Origin: Desulfoluna butyratoxydans
GTDB taxonomy: Bacteria; Desulfobacterota; Desulfobacteria; Desulfobacterales; Desulfolunaceae
Assembly: GCF_900699765.1 (NCBI RefSeq)
Contig: NZ_CAADHO010000001.1
Location: forward strand, 1,116,001 to 1,180,000
DNA length: 64,000 nt
Direction of reading: 5' to 3'
Shown here: positions 33,672 through 43,690 of the stretch, one piece after another
Position numbering within the stretch: position 1 is the stretch's first letter
How the letters are laid out: every line of letters starts with the position of its first letter
Program-made: the position numbers and the translations under genes
Notes under the pieces: generated by a model
What the model saw: the letters and a program-made list of their open reading frames with translations, nothing else
Database searches by the model: none
Told to the model about the DNA's origin: nothing

Positions 33672-34424
33672 TCAATCCTTCTCGGGAAGAATCTCCACCA
33701 CGCGGGTGCCTTCACGTTCCACAACGTTCAGGCGGTCTTCGGCATAAAGCCGGATACACTCGGGGAAGAGGCGCCACTCTTCGGCCAGACCTTTTTTCTT
33801 GACGGCGTCCAGGTCGTCGCCCGGGTCAATGGAAAAGCTGCTCTGGCCGATGATGGGGCCGGAGTCCTCGCCGTAGTCCACAAAATGAACGGTGCAGCCC
33901 CCCACCTTGCAGCCGTAGCGAAAGGTGTCCCCGTAACCGTCGGTGCCGGGGAAGGCGGGGAGAAGGGCCGGGTGGATATTCATAATGCGGGGCCGGTTCG
34001 GGTCGGTGTTGAGGGCATCAATGAAGTAAGGGGTCAGGACCCGCATGAACCCGGCCAGAACAAGCAGATCGATCTTGTAGGGTACCAGGGCGGCCAGCAG
34101 GGCTGATTCGGCCATGGCGCGCTTCTCAAGGAAGGCCCTCAGGGAATCCGGGTCACTGCCTTTCATCAGGCTCTGGCGGGCGGCCACGGTCTCCAGGCAG
34201 AAATCTTCGGGCAGGGGAGCCCCGTCTCGCCAGCGGCCGAAGAGGGCGCCGTAATCGGTGACAAAGGTGGGAATGCCCGCCTTATCGGCCCGTTGCAGGC
34301 CGCCTGCATCGGGGTTGTCCGAGCCCACACAGGCGATATTCACATCCAGGTCGCCCACGGCCACGGCATCCATAATCGCCTGGAGGTTGGACCCTCCCCC
34401 AGAAACCAACACACCGATGTTCAT
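33672..34424 (-). CDS. purN: Phosphoribosylglycinamide formyltransferase
   Basis: 250 residues from ATG 34424 (MNIGVLVSGGGSNLQAIMDA); an ATG six codons earlier is possible. The catalytic triad is visible: NIHPALLPAFPG (Asn, His) and DYGEDSGPIIGQ (Asp). It transfers formyl from 10-formyl-THF to GAR in purine synthesis. The protein is about 40-50 residues longer than E. coli PurN, owing to an insertion around residues 60-105 (FGRWRDGAPLPEDFCLETVA, then RQSLMKGSDPDSLRAFLEKR). Confidence 0.93.
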   Translation of the reverse strand: MNIGVLVSGGGSNLQAIMDAVAVGDLDVNIACVGSDNPDAGGLQRADKAGIPTFVTDYGALFGRWRDGAPLPEDFCLETVAARQSLMKGSDPDSLRAFLEKRAMAESALLAALVPYKIDLLVLAGFMRVLTPYFIDALNTDPNRPRIMNIHPALLPAFPGTDGYGDTFRYGCKVGGCTVHFVDYGEDSGPIIGQSSFSIDPGDDLDAVKKKGLAEEWRLFPECIRLYAEDRLNVVEREGTRVVEILPEKD

Positions 34425-34611
34425 CTTAGAATTCCCTTTCATCCGACTCCTTTACCTGGTTTTGTCGTGCGGTCCCGCAGCAAAACACTTCTCTCGGGAG
34501 CGACCGTCTCTTTTTCTTTTGACCGCCCCTCGCTGTTTCCCTATACTTTCGGCTCTTGCACAGACACCAGGGTTCGACCAGGTTCAACGGCACACCGGGG
34601 AGTAACGACAG

Positions 34612-35823
34612 ATGGATACCCATATAGCACGGCAACCGATCTTTGATACACGCACGCAGGTCTACGGTTATGAGCTTCTCTTTCGAAACGGCAGGCACAA
34701 TGCCATGCCCGAAGAGATGGACGGGGACATGGCCACGTCTCAGCTTCTCTCCAGCAGCTTCTTTACCATAGGCATCGACACCTTAACAAACGGAAAGTAT
34801 GCCTTTATCAACTTCACAGAAAAGCTGATAAACGACGGAATCCCAAGCCTTTTCCCCTTAAAGCAGACCGTCATCGAGGTCCTGGAGACCGTGCCTGCCA
34901 CCCCAAAAGTCGTGCGCGCCCTGGCCGAAGCACGGGCCCGCGGATACACCGTGGCCCTGGATGATTTTGTGCTGGACGCCGCCTCCAGCCCCTTCCTTGA
35001 TGTGGCCGACATCATCAAAGTGGACCTGCTGGACACCCCGCCCGAAAAGGTGGAGGCCCTGGCGCGCTCCGCCCGCCAAAGGGGGATCACCCTCCTGGCG
35101 GAAAAGGTGGAATCACGGGAGGTGTTTGCCTGGGCCGCCGGGCTGGGCTTCAGCCTTTTCCAGGGGTACTTCTTCTGCCGGCCGGAGGTCATCTCCGGCA
35201 AAGAGATCCCCGCGTCCAGCCTCACCCTGCTGCGGCTGGTGGCCGAGATCAATCGCTCCGACGTGGATGTGGAGGCTGTGGAACGCCTCGTGGTGACGGA
35301 CGTGGCCATCGTGTTCAAGCTCCTCTCCCATTTAAACAGCGCCTGGTACGGCCTCAAGCATCCGGCCTCCTCCCTGAGGGAGGCCCTTCGCATGCTGGGC
35401 CTCGACGAGGTGCGTCGCCTGGTGGGCCTCATCGCCATGGGCAACCTCGCCTCGGACGTGCCTGAAGAGCTGCTGCGCGTCTCTGCGGTGCGCGGACGCA
35501 TCTGCGAACTTGCCGTGGGCCACTCCAGCCTGCGCACCGACCCTGCAGAGCTTTTCACCCTGGGAATTTTTTCCCTCATCGACACCATTTTGCATCGCCC
35601 CATGAAGGAGGTGCTCAGCCACCTGCCCCTCTCCCCGGCCACGGTGGCGGCCCTCACCAGCGGCACCGGCCCCCAGGCCCCCTTCCTTCGGTTTGCCAGG
35701 GCCTTTGAACAGGGCCAGTGGACTGAGATGGCCCGGGAAGCCCGCACCATAAACCTTGCGGAACATCACATCGGAAAGATCATCACCGACACCCTCACCT
35801 GGAACCAGAGCCTGCCGGTGTAG
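34612..35823 (+). CDS. EAL-HDOD (YuxH-type) signalling protein with a degenerate EAL domain
   Basis: 403 residues. The EAL-like domain (1-200) starts HIARQPIFDTRTQVYGYELLFR, where ELLFR stands in the place of the EAL motif. The later metal-site segments are also changed (VALDDFVLDAASSPFLDVAD, DIIKVDLL), so c-di-GMP hydrolysis is unlikely. The HDOD domain (about 205-400) has DVAIVFKLLSHLNSAWYGL and LREALRMLGLDEVRRLVGLI. Such proteins act as c-di-GMP or nucleotide-responsive scaffolds in motility and stress control. It is divergent from purN and ends in a clear terminator. Confidence 0.9.
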   Translation: MDTHIARQPIFDTRTQVYGYELLFRNGRHNAMPEEMDGDMATSQLLSSSFFTIGIDTLTNGKYAFINFTEKLINDGIPSLFPLKQTVIEVLETVPATPKVVRALAEARARGYTVALDDFVLDAASSPFLDVADIIKVDLLDTPPEKVEALARSARQRGITLLAEKVESREVFAWAAGLGFSLFQGYFFCRPEVISGKEIPASSLTLLRLVAEINRSDVDVEAVERLVVTDVAIVFKLLSHLNSAWYGLKHPASSLREALRMLGLDEVRRLVGLIAMGNLASDVPEELLRVSAVRGRICELAVGHSSLRTDPAELFTLGIFSLIDTILHRPMKEVLSHLPLSPATVAALTSGTGPQAPFLRFARAFEQGQWTEMAREARTINLAEHHIGKIITDTLTWNQSLPV

Positions 35824-35958
35824 GGCCCACCGGCGCAAGAGGCCTTTCCCATTCGCGCCAAAGAAGGTATACTCAATGAAATCCAGGTCCCGCAAAAGCC
35901 AGAGCGTGTAACAACACCGCCGGGCCGCAGCCCGGCACCAATGCCCACCCCATATCGA

Positions 35959-35993
35959 GGCACCCCATCTACCGGGGATGCCGACGTTTTTTT
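35959..35993 (+). terminator. Terminator of the EAL-HDOD gene
   Basis: GGCACCCC (35959-35966) pairs with GGGGATGCC (35974-35982, one bulged A) and is followed by GACG and seven T. The 318-nt spacer 35824-36141 otherwise holds an 8-bp inverted repeat, CCCTTCGG/CCGAAGGG (36014-36051), and the trxA promoter. Confidence 0.8.
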
Positions 35994-36057
35994 CGTTGCC
36001 TCAGGCCACCCTGCCCTTCGGAGGCTACACCGGCCCGGGAATCCCGAAGGGGGCCAC

Positions 36058-36086
36058 TTGACAAGGCCGTGAAGCGTAAATATATT
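36058..36086 (+). promoter_or_regulatory. Sigma-70 promoter of trxA
   Basis: TTGACA (36058-36063), a 17-bp spacer, then TATATT (36081-36086): a near-consensus promoter giving a leader of about 50 nt before trxA. The inverted repeat CCCTTCGG/CCGAAGGG just upstream (36014-36051) could be a regulator site. Confidence 0.8.
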
Positions 36087-36141
36087 TCAACGCAAAGAAA
36101 ATCATCGAAAAACAACCCATATCAAGCAAAGGAAAACGATC

Positions 36142-36468
36142 ATGGCTGAAGGTATCCTCAATATTACAGATGACACGTTTGAAACTGAAGTGATGAGCGC
36201 CGACCTTCCCGTTGTTGTGGACTTCTGGGCCCCCTGGTGCGGCCCCTGTCGAGCCATCGGTCCCATCATCGAAGAGCTCTCCGGCACATACGACGGCAAG
36301 GTAAAGTTCGTGAAATGCAACGTGGACGACAACCCCCTTTCCCCCAGCCGCTATGAAGTGCGCGCCATCCCCACCCTGCTCTTTGTCAAGGGCGGCGAGA
36401 TTGTGGACACCATCACCGGCATGACGGCCAAGGCAAAGCTGGAAGAGACCATCGGCAAGCTTCTCTAA
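36142..36468 (+). CDS. trxA: Thioredoxin
   Basis: 108 residues with the canonical active site VDFWAPWCGPCRAIGPII and the cis-Pro segment VRAIPTLLFVKGGEIVD. It reduces cytoplasmic disulfides and is recharged by thioredoxin reductase, encoded 180 nt downstream on the same strand. The ATG at 36142 is preceded by AAAGGAAAACG. Confidence 0.97.
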   Translation: MAEGILNITDDTFETEVMSADLPVVVDFWAPWCGPCRAIGPIIEELSGTYDGKVKFVKCNVDDNPLSPSRYEVRAIPTLLFVKGGEIVDTITGMTAKAKLEETIGKLL

Positions 36469-36647
36469 GACTGACCCGATGACCGCGCCCTGCAAAGCGC
36501 CCCGACCCGGGGCATGATCCGCAGAACACGCGCAGGCATCATACGGACGGAGCACGTCCGGGCGTATACGCGGCCCGCTCTTTTCGCCGAAAGGCAAAGG
36601 AACGGGCCGCACCGTCATCTGTGCCCCGTCGATTCTGGATGGAAGAC

Positions 36648-37568
36648 ATGGCAGAAAACAATTACGACCTGATCATCATCGGCGGTGGCCCCGCCGGCCT
36701 CACCGCAGGCATGTATGCATCCCGCGCACGCCTCAACACCGTCCTGGTTGAGAAAGCCGCCACCGGCGGCCAGGTTCTCATCACCGACTGGATTGAAAAC
36801 TATCCCGGCTTCCCCGAGGGCATCAGCGGCCCCGACCTCTCCGACAAGATGCTGGAGCAAGCCCGTCAGTTCGACCTTAAATTCGAATACGGCGAAGTGG
36901 AGAAGGCGGAACTCGAAGGCGAGGTAAAGTCCATCACCGTCGGGGACAAGGTCCTCACGGCAAAGACCGTCATCATCACCACCGGGGCCTCCCCCCGCAC
37001 CCTCCACGTGGGCGAGGATAAATTCCACGGCAAGGGCGTCTCCTACTGCGGCACCTGCGACGGCCCCTTCTTCAAGGACAAGACCGTGGTGGCCGTGGGC
37101 GGCGGCGACACCGCCGTCCAGGAGAGCCTCTACCTCACCAAGTTTGCCAAAAAGGTCTACCTGGTCCACCGACGCGACCAGCTCAGGGCCGCCAAGATCC
37201 TTCAGGAGCGGGCCCTGGCCAGCGACAAGATCGAGATGGTCTGGGACTCCGTGGTCACCGGCCTGGACGGATTCTTCGGGCTTGAGGGCGTCACCGTGAA
37301 AAACGTGAAGACCGAAGAAGAGAAGAGGATCGCCGCGGAAGGCTGCTTCATCTGGATCGGCATCCTTCCCAACACCGACTTTCTGGGCACCGCCCTGGAC
37401 ATGGATGAGTGGAACTTCATCAAGACCGACGCCAACATGGCCACCAACATCCCCGGTGTCTTTGCCGCAGGCGACGTCCGGAGCACCCCCCTGCGCCAGA
37501 TTGCCACGGCAGTGGGCGACAGCGCCATTGCCGCCACCTCGGCTGAACACTACATAGAAGGGCACTGA
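36648..37568 (+). CDS. trxB: Thioredoxin reductase
   Basis: 306 residues from ATG 36648, behind GGAAG; in-frame GTG (36621) and ATG (36639) codons upstream are less likely. The FAD motif is IIIGGGPAGLTAGMYASRA, the redox Cys pair is SYCGTCDGPFF, the NADPH motif is VAVGGGDTAVQESLYL and the C-terminal FAD strand is GVFAAGDVRS. The NADPH-site HRRDQLRA supports NADPH use. Position after trxA suggests a shared redox unit, and bamD starts 3 nt after its stop. Confidence 0.96.
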   Translation: MAENNYDLIIIGGGPAGLTAGMYASRARLNTVLVEKAATGGQVLITDWIENYPGFPEGISGPDLSDKMLEQARQFDLKFEYGEVEKAELEGEVKSITVGDKVLTAKTVIITTGASPRTLHVGEDKFHGKGVSYCGTCDGPFFKDKTVVAVGGGDTAVQESLYLTKFAKKVYLVHRRDQLRAAKILQERALASDKIEMVWDSVVTGLDGFFGLEGVTVKNVKTEEEKRIAAEGCFIWIGILPNTDFLGTALDMDEWNFIKTDANMATNIPGVFAAGDVRSTPLRQIATAVGDSAIAATSAEHYIEGH

Positions 37569-37571
37569 TCC

Positions 37572-38240
37572 ATGAAGCGTCTGATCTCCCTCGTACTCAT
37601 CGCCTTTGTCTCGCTTGCCTTTGTCTCCTGCGGTCCCAAGACCAAAGAAGAGAAGCTGGCCCCGGAGCTGGCCGAAGACGCCAGGGTCCAGTTTGAAAAG
37701 GAACGCTACGAAGAGGCCATCAAGATCTACACCAAACTCAGGGACTGGTACCCCTTTGACAAACTGGCCGTGGAGGCGGAGTTCAACATCGCCGAGGCCC
37801 ACTTCAAAATGGAAGCCTACGACGAGGCGGCCATTGCCTACGAAGAGTTTGAAAAGCTCCACCCCCGGCACGAGTCCATCGACTACATCATCAACCAGCA
37901 GGCCCTTTGTTACTTCAACCGGCTGGACACGGTGGACAGGGACCAGGCCCAGGCCATCAAAGCGATCTCCATCTTTACGCGCCTGATCAGGCAGTACCCC
38001 GAGAGCGCCTATGTGGATGAGGCGAAGAAAAAGAGGGAGGTCTGCCTGAAGAGCCTTGCCGGTCACGAGATGTACGTCGGCCGCTATTACCTGAAGAACA
38101 AAAAGTACAAAAGCGCCCTTCACCGTTTCCAGACGGTGATCGACGCCTACGCCGGTCTCGGGTATGACGAAGAAGCCCAGAAGCTGGCGACTCAGTCCCG
38201 GGAAAAGCTGGCCGAAGAGGAAGCCAAGGAAGCCGAATAG
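37572..38240 (+). CDS. bamD: Outer membrane assembly lipoprotein BamD
   Basis: 222 residues with lipoprotein signal LAFVSCGPK. TPR-type repeats follow: ARVQFEKERYEEAIKIYTKL with RDWYPFDKLAVEAEFNIAEA, then YDEAAIAYEEFEKLHPRHES and YVGRYYLKNKKYKSALHRF. This is the BamD/ComL pattern of the beta-barrel assembly machine. It is placed unusually directly behind trxB with a 3-nt gap. A hairpin terminator follows. Confidence 0.92.
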   Translation: MKRLISLVLIAFVSLAFVSCGPKTKEEKLAPELAEDARVQFEKERYEEAIKIYTKLRDWYPFDKLAVEAEFNIAEAHFKMEAYDEAAIAYEEFEKLHPRHESIDYIINQQALCYFNRLDTVDRDQAQAIKAISIFTRLIRQYPESAYVDEAKKKREVCLKSLAGHEMYVGRYYLKNKKYKSALHRFQTVIDAYAGLGYDEEAQKLATQSREKLAEEEAKEAE

Positions 38241-38288
38241 GCCGGTTTCCCCGTGCGGTCACCCCCGTAAGCAACCCGCAGGAAGCAA

Positions 38289-38316
38289 AAGGGCGGGCGT
38301 TGAAGCGCCGGCCCTT
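38289..38316 (+). terminator. Terminator after bamD
   Basis: AAGGGC-G-GGCG (38289-38299) pairs with CGCC-G-GCCCTT (38306-38316) with one central G-G mismatch, followed by CTTCCCGTTTG. Confidence 0.6.
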
Positions 38317-38518
38317 CTTCCCGTTTGATTCGAAGCGATAAAAAGGCTTTACACGGCCTGACTTTTGTTTTATACAGACTCGTTATTTTTTTACGTCACC
38401 TGACGCCTTGACGGGTTCGTAAAAAAGAGCCGGTAAACCACTTGTGTCTTGCCGAATGGATATCCGGCCCTACCGGCCGTTTTACAAAGCCATCAACGTG
38501 AAAAAAGGAGTGTGCAAC

Positions 38519-38713
38519 ATGTCCAAGATGTGTGAAATATGTGGCAAAAAGCCGATGGTTGGCAACAACGTGAGCCACGCCCACAATGTCAACAAGCGCC
38601 GTTTCAATCCCAACCTTCAGAACGTTCGTGCCCTCAAAAACGGCACCGTGAAGAAGATGACCGTATGCACCAGCTGCATCAAGTCCGGCAACGTGATCAA
38701 AGCCGCCAAGTAG
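38519..38713 (+). CDS. rpmB: 50S ribosomal protein L28
   Basis: 64 residues from ATG 38519, behind AAAAGGAGTG. It starts [20 protein letters not shown] and ends with [15 protein letters not shown], so it is the zinc-binding C+ form with two Cys pairs. The size is normal for the short L28 type. Monocistronic. Confidence 0.96.
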   Translation: MSKMCEICGKKPMVGNNVSHAHNVNKRRFNPNLQNVRALKNGTVKKMTVCTSCIKSGNVIKAAK

Positions 38714-39015
38714 TGGTTTTCGCTCAGGCTTGATTGACCGGTTCATAACGCGTTCGGTGGGTGGGTCCCGACTCCGGCACAAAGAATTTGCCGCGCCGGC
38801 AGACCTGCCTTTTTGCCGTTGGAACACCACCTGACACCGACCGCCGCCGATCCCGTCATCATCCCACGTACCGCCCGCAGAAGACCTCAGGCTCTCTTGA
38901 CGCCATCAGCACCCATTCGAGAGAGCCTGTAGTGTTTTCATCCGCCCTTCCCTGCTTCACAACCCGTCGTTATGTCTCACGATAGGTTCCTGCCCTCCCC
39001 GTCTCCACAAAAAAA
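38714..39015. terminator. Intergenic region after rpmB with a terminator hairpin
   Basis: AGGCTCTCTTGA (38891-38902) pairs over 12 bp (one G-T) with TCGAGAGAGCCT (38919-38930), followed by GTAGTGTTTTC. No gene is visible in this spacer; the parE promoter lies just beyond it. Confidence 0.6.
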
Positions 39016-39043
39016 TTGCGAAAACTTCAAAAAAGGTTATGAT
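39016..39043 (+). promoter_or_regulatory. Promoter of parE
   Basis: TTGCGA (39016-39021), a 16-bp A-rich spacer, then TATGAT (39038-39043). The start near 39050 gives a leader of about 180 nt before parE, in which I see no clear structure. Confidence 0.55.
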
Positions 39044-39231
39044 ACCGAAACCGGAGCGCCATGGCGGCCATCTTTGGTGCTGCCTTCCACGGTCGGCCTT
39101 CGTCACGAACGGCCCATCTTCCGGTATCGGCAAACCCCACGGCACACGCGGCAAGCGCCGCTCCTGCCGGATGTATCCCTTGCGTTTAAAAGACGTTGAA
39201 TCGGATTTTCTAGGAGTGTTGTTTCACCACT

Positions 39232-41145
39232 ATGGACTTGCATGAAAAACGATATGATGCGGATGCCATCGAGGTCCTCAAGGGCCTTGACCCCGTCAGG
39301 CGCCGTCCGGGCATGTACACCGACACCGACCGCCCCAACCACCTGGCCCAGGAGGCCATCGACAACAGCGTGGACGAGGCCATCGCCGGGTACGCGGACA
39401 AGGTCTCGGTGGTGCTCTATGAGGACGGCTCCCTGGAGGTGAGCGACAACGGACGCGGCATGCCCGTGGACATCCACCCCGAAGAGGGGATCACCGGTGT
39501 GGAGCTCATCATGACCCGTCTCCATGCCGGCGCCAAGTTTTCCGGCAAGAACTACACCTTTTCAGGCGGCCTTCACGGCGTGGGTGTCTCGGTGGTCAAC
39601 GCCCTGTGTACCCGTGTGGAGGTTGAGATCCGGCGGGACGGCAAGAAATACGCCATCGCCTTCGAACACGGGGAGACAGTCTCTCCCCTGACCCAGGTGG
39701 GGGAAGTGGGCCGGAGGAACACCGGCACCACAGTCCGGTTCTGGCCCGACGCCAGCTACTTCGACACCGCAAAATTTTCCGTAAGGCGACTCATCCACAT
39801 CCTCAAGGCCAAGGCCGTTCTCTGCAAAGGCCTCACCGTCTGCTTCCGGGACATCCCCGGGGGAGAAAAGCACCGCTGGTATTATGAGGACGGCCTCTCC
39901 GCCTACCTCACCGAAAGCCTGGGCGACTTGGAGCAGGTCCCCTCCCCGCCCTTTATCGGAGAGCTGGAAGGGGACAGCGAAGCCGCCTCCTGGGCCGTCA
40001 CCTGGCTCCCCGAAGGGGGTACGGTGGTGGCCGAGAGCTACGTCAACCTCATCCCCACGGCCCAGGGCGGCACCCACGTCAACGGCCTGAGGAGCGGCCT
40101 GCTTGCCGCCTTGAGGGAGTTCTGCGACATCCACAAGCTGCTGCCCCGGGGCGTGCGCCTTGCCCCTGAAGACATCTGGGAAAACTGCGCCTACGTTCTC
40201 TCCGTAAAAATGGCCGACCCGCAGTTCTCGGGCCAGACCAAGGAGCGCCTCTCCTCGCGTCAGGTCGCCGCCTATGTCTCGGGCATTGCCAAGGACGCCT
40301 TCAGCCTCTGGCTCAACCAGAACACGGCCGAAGGGGAGTTCCTGGCCGAGATGGCCCTGGCCAGGGCCCAGAAGCGCATGAAGGCCGGTAAAAAGGTGGC
40401 GCGTAAAAAGATCACCCAGGGCCCGGCCCTTCCCGGCAAGCTGGCCGACTGCGTGGAGACCGACATCGCCCGCACCGAGCTCTTCCTGGTGGAGGGTGAT
40501 TCCGCAGGCGGCTCGGCCAAACAGGCCCGCGACCGCCAGACCCAGGCCATCATGCCCCTGCGCGGTAAGATCCTCAACACCTGGGAGGTGGAGCCCGAGA
40601 TGGTGCTGAACTCCAAGGAGATCCACGACATTGCCGTGGCCCTTGGCGTGGACCCCGGCTCCGACGATCTTAAGCAGCTGCGCTACGGCAAGGTGTGTAT
40701 CCTGGCCGACGCGGACTCCGACGGCCTGCACATCGCCACCCTGCTCTGCGCCCTGTTCCTCAAGCACTTCCGCCCCCTGGTGGAAGAGGGCCATGTCTAT
40801 GTGGCCATGCCGCCCCTCTTCCGCATCGACATCGGCAAGGAGGTGCACTACGCCCTGGACGAAGCGGAAAAGCAGGTCATTCTGGACCGCATTGCCAAGG
40901 AGAAGAAGCGCGGCACCGTCAACGTGGTGCGATTCAAGGGCCTGGGCGAGATGAACCCCTTGCAGCTCCGGGAGACCACCATGGCCGAGGACACCCGGCG
41001 GCTTCTCCAGCTCACCACAGGGGACGAGAACGACGCCCCGGACGCCCTGTTTGACATGCTCCTTGCCAAAAAGCGGGCGTCGGACCGACGCAACTGGCTG
41101 GAGACCAAAGGCGACCTCGCCGAGGCCAACACCCTGGTTGTGTAG
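39232..41145 (+). CDS. parE: DNA topoisomerase IV subunit B
   Basis: 637 residues. The GHKL ATPase motifs are EAIDNSVDEAIAG, DNGRGMPVDIHPEEG and GGLHGVGVSVVNAL. The transducer domain follows, then the TOPRIM domain with LVEGDSAGGSAKQARDR and the metal-binding ILADADSDGLHIATLL. IMPLRGKILNTWE is typical of the ParE clade rather than GyrB, and parC follows. It decatenates sister chromosomes with ParC. The ATG at 39232 has only a moderate RBS (TAGGAG). Confidence 0.93.
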   Translation: MDLHEKRYDADAIEVLKGLDPVRRRPGMYTDTDRPNHLAQEAIDNSVDEAIAGYADKVSVVLYEDGSLEVSDNGRGMPVDIHPEEGITGVELIMTRLHAGAKFSGKNYTFSGGLHGVGVSVVNALCTRVEVEIRRDGKKYAIAFEHGETVSPLTQVGEVGRRNTGTTVRFWPDASYFDTAKFSVRRLIHILKAKAVLCKGLTVCFRDIPGGEKHRWYYEDGLSAYLTESLGDLEQVPSPPFIGELEGDSEAASWAVTWLPEGGTVVAESYVNLIPTAQGGTHVNGLRSGLLAALREFCDIHKLLPRGVRLAPEDIWENCAYVLSVKMADPQFSGQTKERLSSRQVAAYVSGIAKDAFSLWLNQNTAEGEFLAEMALARAQKRMKAGKKVARKKITQGPALPGKLADCVETDIARTELFLVEGDSAGGSAKQARDRQTQAIMPLRGKILNTWEVEPEMVLNSKEIHDIAVALGVDPGSDDLKQLRYGKVCILADADSDGLHIATLLCALFLKHFRPLVEEGHVYVAMPPLFRIDIGKEVHYALDEAEKQVILDRIAKEKKRGTVNVVRFKGLGEMNPLQLRETTMAEDTRRLLQLTTGDENDAPDALFDMLLAKKRASDRRNWLETKGDLAEANTLVV

Positions 41146-41220
41146 CATGTGAGGCCCCTGAAAAACGAAGGGACGGAGCATGTGCGACCCTGAGGGCCAG
41201 GGCGAAGATGAAAGTCCCTG

Positions 41221-41265
41221 GCGCCGGAGGCATGCTTTTTGAACCGGCTTTGACCATAGAAGGCA
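41221..41265 (-). repeat. Dispersed repeat, family 2, copy 3
   Basis: GCGCCGGAGGCATGCTTTTT...GACCATAGAAGGCA, the reverse complement of the family-2 unit at 8869-8914. It lies between parE and parC, ending only 9 nt before the parC start, so it forms part of the parC leader and RBS region. Confidence 0.65.
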
Positions 41266-41274
41266 TTTTTCTAA

Positions 41275-43560
41275 ATGAAACACGAAACACATTTCACCGA
41301 AGAGGGTGGCGAGCAGCAGCCCATCAAGCACTTTGCCGAGGACGCGTACTTGGAGTACTCCATGTACGTCATCCTCGACCGCGCCCTGCCCCACATCGGG
41401 GACGGGCTCAAGCCGGTCCAGCGGCGTATTGTCTACGCCATGAGCGAGCTTGGGCTCAAGGCCACGGCCAAGTACAAGAAGTCGGCCCGTACCGTGGGCG
41501 ACGTGCTGGGCAAGTTCCATCCCCACGGGGACTCGGCCTGTTACGAGGCCATGGTGCTCATGGCCCAGGACTTCTCCTACCGCTACCCCCTGGTGGACGG
41601 CCAGGGCAACTGGGGGGCCCCTGACGACCCCAAATCCTTTGCCGCCATGCGATACACCGAGTCCCGCCTCTCCCCTTACGCCCAGGTCCTTTTAGACGAG
41701 GTGGGCCACGGCACGGTGAACTGGATCCCCAACTTCGACGGCACCCTTCAGGAACCGGCCGTGCTTCCGGCCCGGCTGCCCAACCTGCTTTTAAACGGCA
41801 CCACGGGTATTGCCGTGGGCATGTCCACGGACATCCCGCCCCATAACCTCCGGGAGGTGGCCGATGCCTGCGTGCACCTTCTCTCTCACCCCGAGGCCGA
41901 CACCCGGGAACTCCTTGAACACATCAAGGGCCCAGACTTTCCCACGGAGGCCGAGATCATCACCCCGGCCGAGGACCTGCGCAAGCTTTACGTCACGGGC
42001 CACGGCACCGTAAAGATGCGGGCAGTGTGGAGCCGGGAAAACGGGGACCTGGTCATCACGGCCCTGCCTTACCAGGTCTCAGGGGCCAAGGTCATCGAGC
42101 AGATCGCCGCCCAGATGCAGGCCAAAAAGCTGCCCATGGTGGCGGACTTAAGGGACGAATCCGACCACGAAGCCCCCACCCGCATCGTGGTGGTACCCCG
42201 GTCCAACCGCATCGACAGAGAGGCCCTTATGGATCACCTCTTTGCCACCACGGACCTGGAGCGCAACTACCGGGTCAACATGAACGTCATCGGCACATCG
42301 GGCAAGCCCCAGGTCAAAGGGCTTGTGCAGCTCCTCTCCGAATGGCTGGAGTTCCGCAAGGACACGGTCACCCGCCGCCTCACCCATCGCCTGGAAAAGG
42401 TGAGAAAGCGCCTGCACATCTTAGACGGCCTGTTGGTGGCCTTCCTCAACATTGACGAGGTCATCGCCATCATCAGAAGCGAGGACAAGCCCAAGCCCGC
42501 CCTCATGGAGCGCTTCGGCCTCACAGACCAGCAGGCAGAAGCCATCCTGGAGCTGCGCCTGCGCCACCTGGCCAAACTCGAAGAGATGAAGATCCGGGGC
42601 GAGCAGGAAGAACTCGCCAAGGAGCGGGACGAGCTGGAAAAGATCCTCAGCTCAGGCAAGCGCCTGGTTAAGCTCATCCAGAAAGAAATCAAGGCCGACG
42701 CCAAGCTCTACGGCGACGACCGCAGGTCCCCTGTGGTGGAGCGCCAGGAAGCCCAGGCCCTCTCGGAAAAGGACCTCATCCCCACGGAACCCGTGACCCT
42801 GATCCTCTCCAAGAACGGCTGGGTCCGCTCGGCCAAGGGCCACGACGTGGACCTGTCCCGCATCAAGTACAAAGCAGGGGACGAACTCCTCTGCGCAGCT
42901 GAAGGCAAAAGCTCCCAATTCGCCGCCTTCATCGACTCCACAGGGCGAAGCTACAGCCTGGAGTCCCATACCCTGCCCTCGGCCAGGAGCCATGGCGAGC
43001 CCCTCACAGGCCGCTTTGCACCGCCTTCAGGGGCCACCTTCCGGCACATGATCACCGGAAGCCGCAAGGACCTTCTCCTGATGGCCTCGGACGCCGGGTA
43101 CGGGTTTATTGCCAAGTTCGGCGACCTCCTGAGCAAGAACAGAGCGGGCAAAGCCCTTCTCACCCTGCCTGCAGGGGCCTCGCCCATTCCGCCCCTTGCC
43201 GTCCCCACGCTGGACGACACCCTGCTGGCCGCCATCACCAGCGAGGGCCGCATGATCATTTTCCCCTTACGGGACCTGCCCATGCTCCCCAAGGGCAAAG
43301 GCAACAAGATCATCAACATTCCGTCGGCAAAAGCCAAGGCCGGAGAAGAGCTGCTCATCCGCCTGTTCACCCTCCAGAAGGAGAGCAGCATCATCATCTA
43401 CGCGGGCAAGCGCCACCTCACCCTCAAGCCCGGCAACGTGGCCGAGTACATGAGTTCACGGGGCTTACGGGGCAAAAAACTCCCCCGCGGCTACCAGAAG
43501 GTGGACCGCGTGGAAGTCAAGGAACCGGAACAGCCCATGCTCCTCACAGACCCGGATTGA
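41275..43560 (+). CDS. parC: DNA topoisomerase IV subunit A
   Basis: 761 residues. The winged-helix/active-site region has [20 protein letters not shown], the quinolone-region [14 protein letters not shown] (wild-type Ser and Glu) and the catalytic Tyr in [12 protein letters not shown] long coiled-coil gate (residues about 370-480, [20 protein letters not shown]) is followed by a shortened C-terminal beta-pinwheel. It is transcribed after parE across a 129-nt gap containing a dispersed repeat, with no strong RBS visible before the ATG. Confidence 0.94.
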   Translation: MKHETHFTEEGGEQQPIKHFAEDAYLEYSMYVILDRALPHIGDGLKPVQRRIVYAMSELGLKATAKYKKSARTVGDVLGKFHPHGDSACYEAMVLMAQDFSYRYPLVDGQGNWGAPDDPKSFAAMRYTESRLSPYAQVLLDEVGHGTVNWIPNFDGTLQEPAVLPARLPNLLLNGTTGIAVGMSTDIPPHNLREVADACVHLLSHPEADTRELLEHIKGPDFPTEAEIITPAEDLRKLYVTGHGTVKMRAVWSRENGDLVITALPYQVSGAKVIEQIAAQMQAKKLPMVADLRDESDHEAPTRIVVVPRSNRIDREALMDHLFATTDLERNYRVNMNVIGTSGKPQVKGLVQLLSEWLEFRKDTVTRRLTHRLEKVRKRLHILDGLLVAFLNIDEVIAIIRSEDKPKPALMERFGLTDQQAEAILELRLRHLAKLEEMKIRGEQEELAKERDELEKILSSGKRLVKLIQKEIKADAKLYGDDRRSPVVERQEAQALSEKDLIPTEPVTLILSKNGWVRSAKGHDVDLSRIKYKAGDELLCAAEGKSSQFAAFIDSTGRSYSLESHTLPSARSHGEPLTGRFAPPSGATFRHMITGSRKDLLLMASDAGYGFIAKFGDLLSKNRAGKALLTLPAGASPIPPLAVPTLDDTLLAAITSEGRMIIFPLRDLPMLPKGKGNKIINIPSAKAKAGEELLIRLFTLQKESSIIIYAGKRHLTLKPGNVAEYMSSRGLRGKKLPRGYQKVDRVEVKEPEQPMLLTDPD

Positions 43561-43588
43561 TCCAGCCCCCCCCCTCTTTCACCAAAAA

Positions 43589-43620
43589 ACGCCCTGCCCC
43601 CCACCGGCAGGGCGTTCCTT
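43589..43620 (+). terminator. Terminator of parC
   Basis: AACGCCCTGCC (43589-43599) pairs perfectly with GGCAGGGCGTT (43606-43616), followed by CCTTTTCCCC. Confidence 0.8.
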
Positions 43621-43690
43621 TTCCCCTTTTCCCCTTTTCCCCTTTCGCCATTAACCTTCCGCCTTCCCCCTTCGCCCTTAGCCTCCCCTC

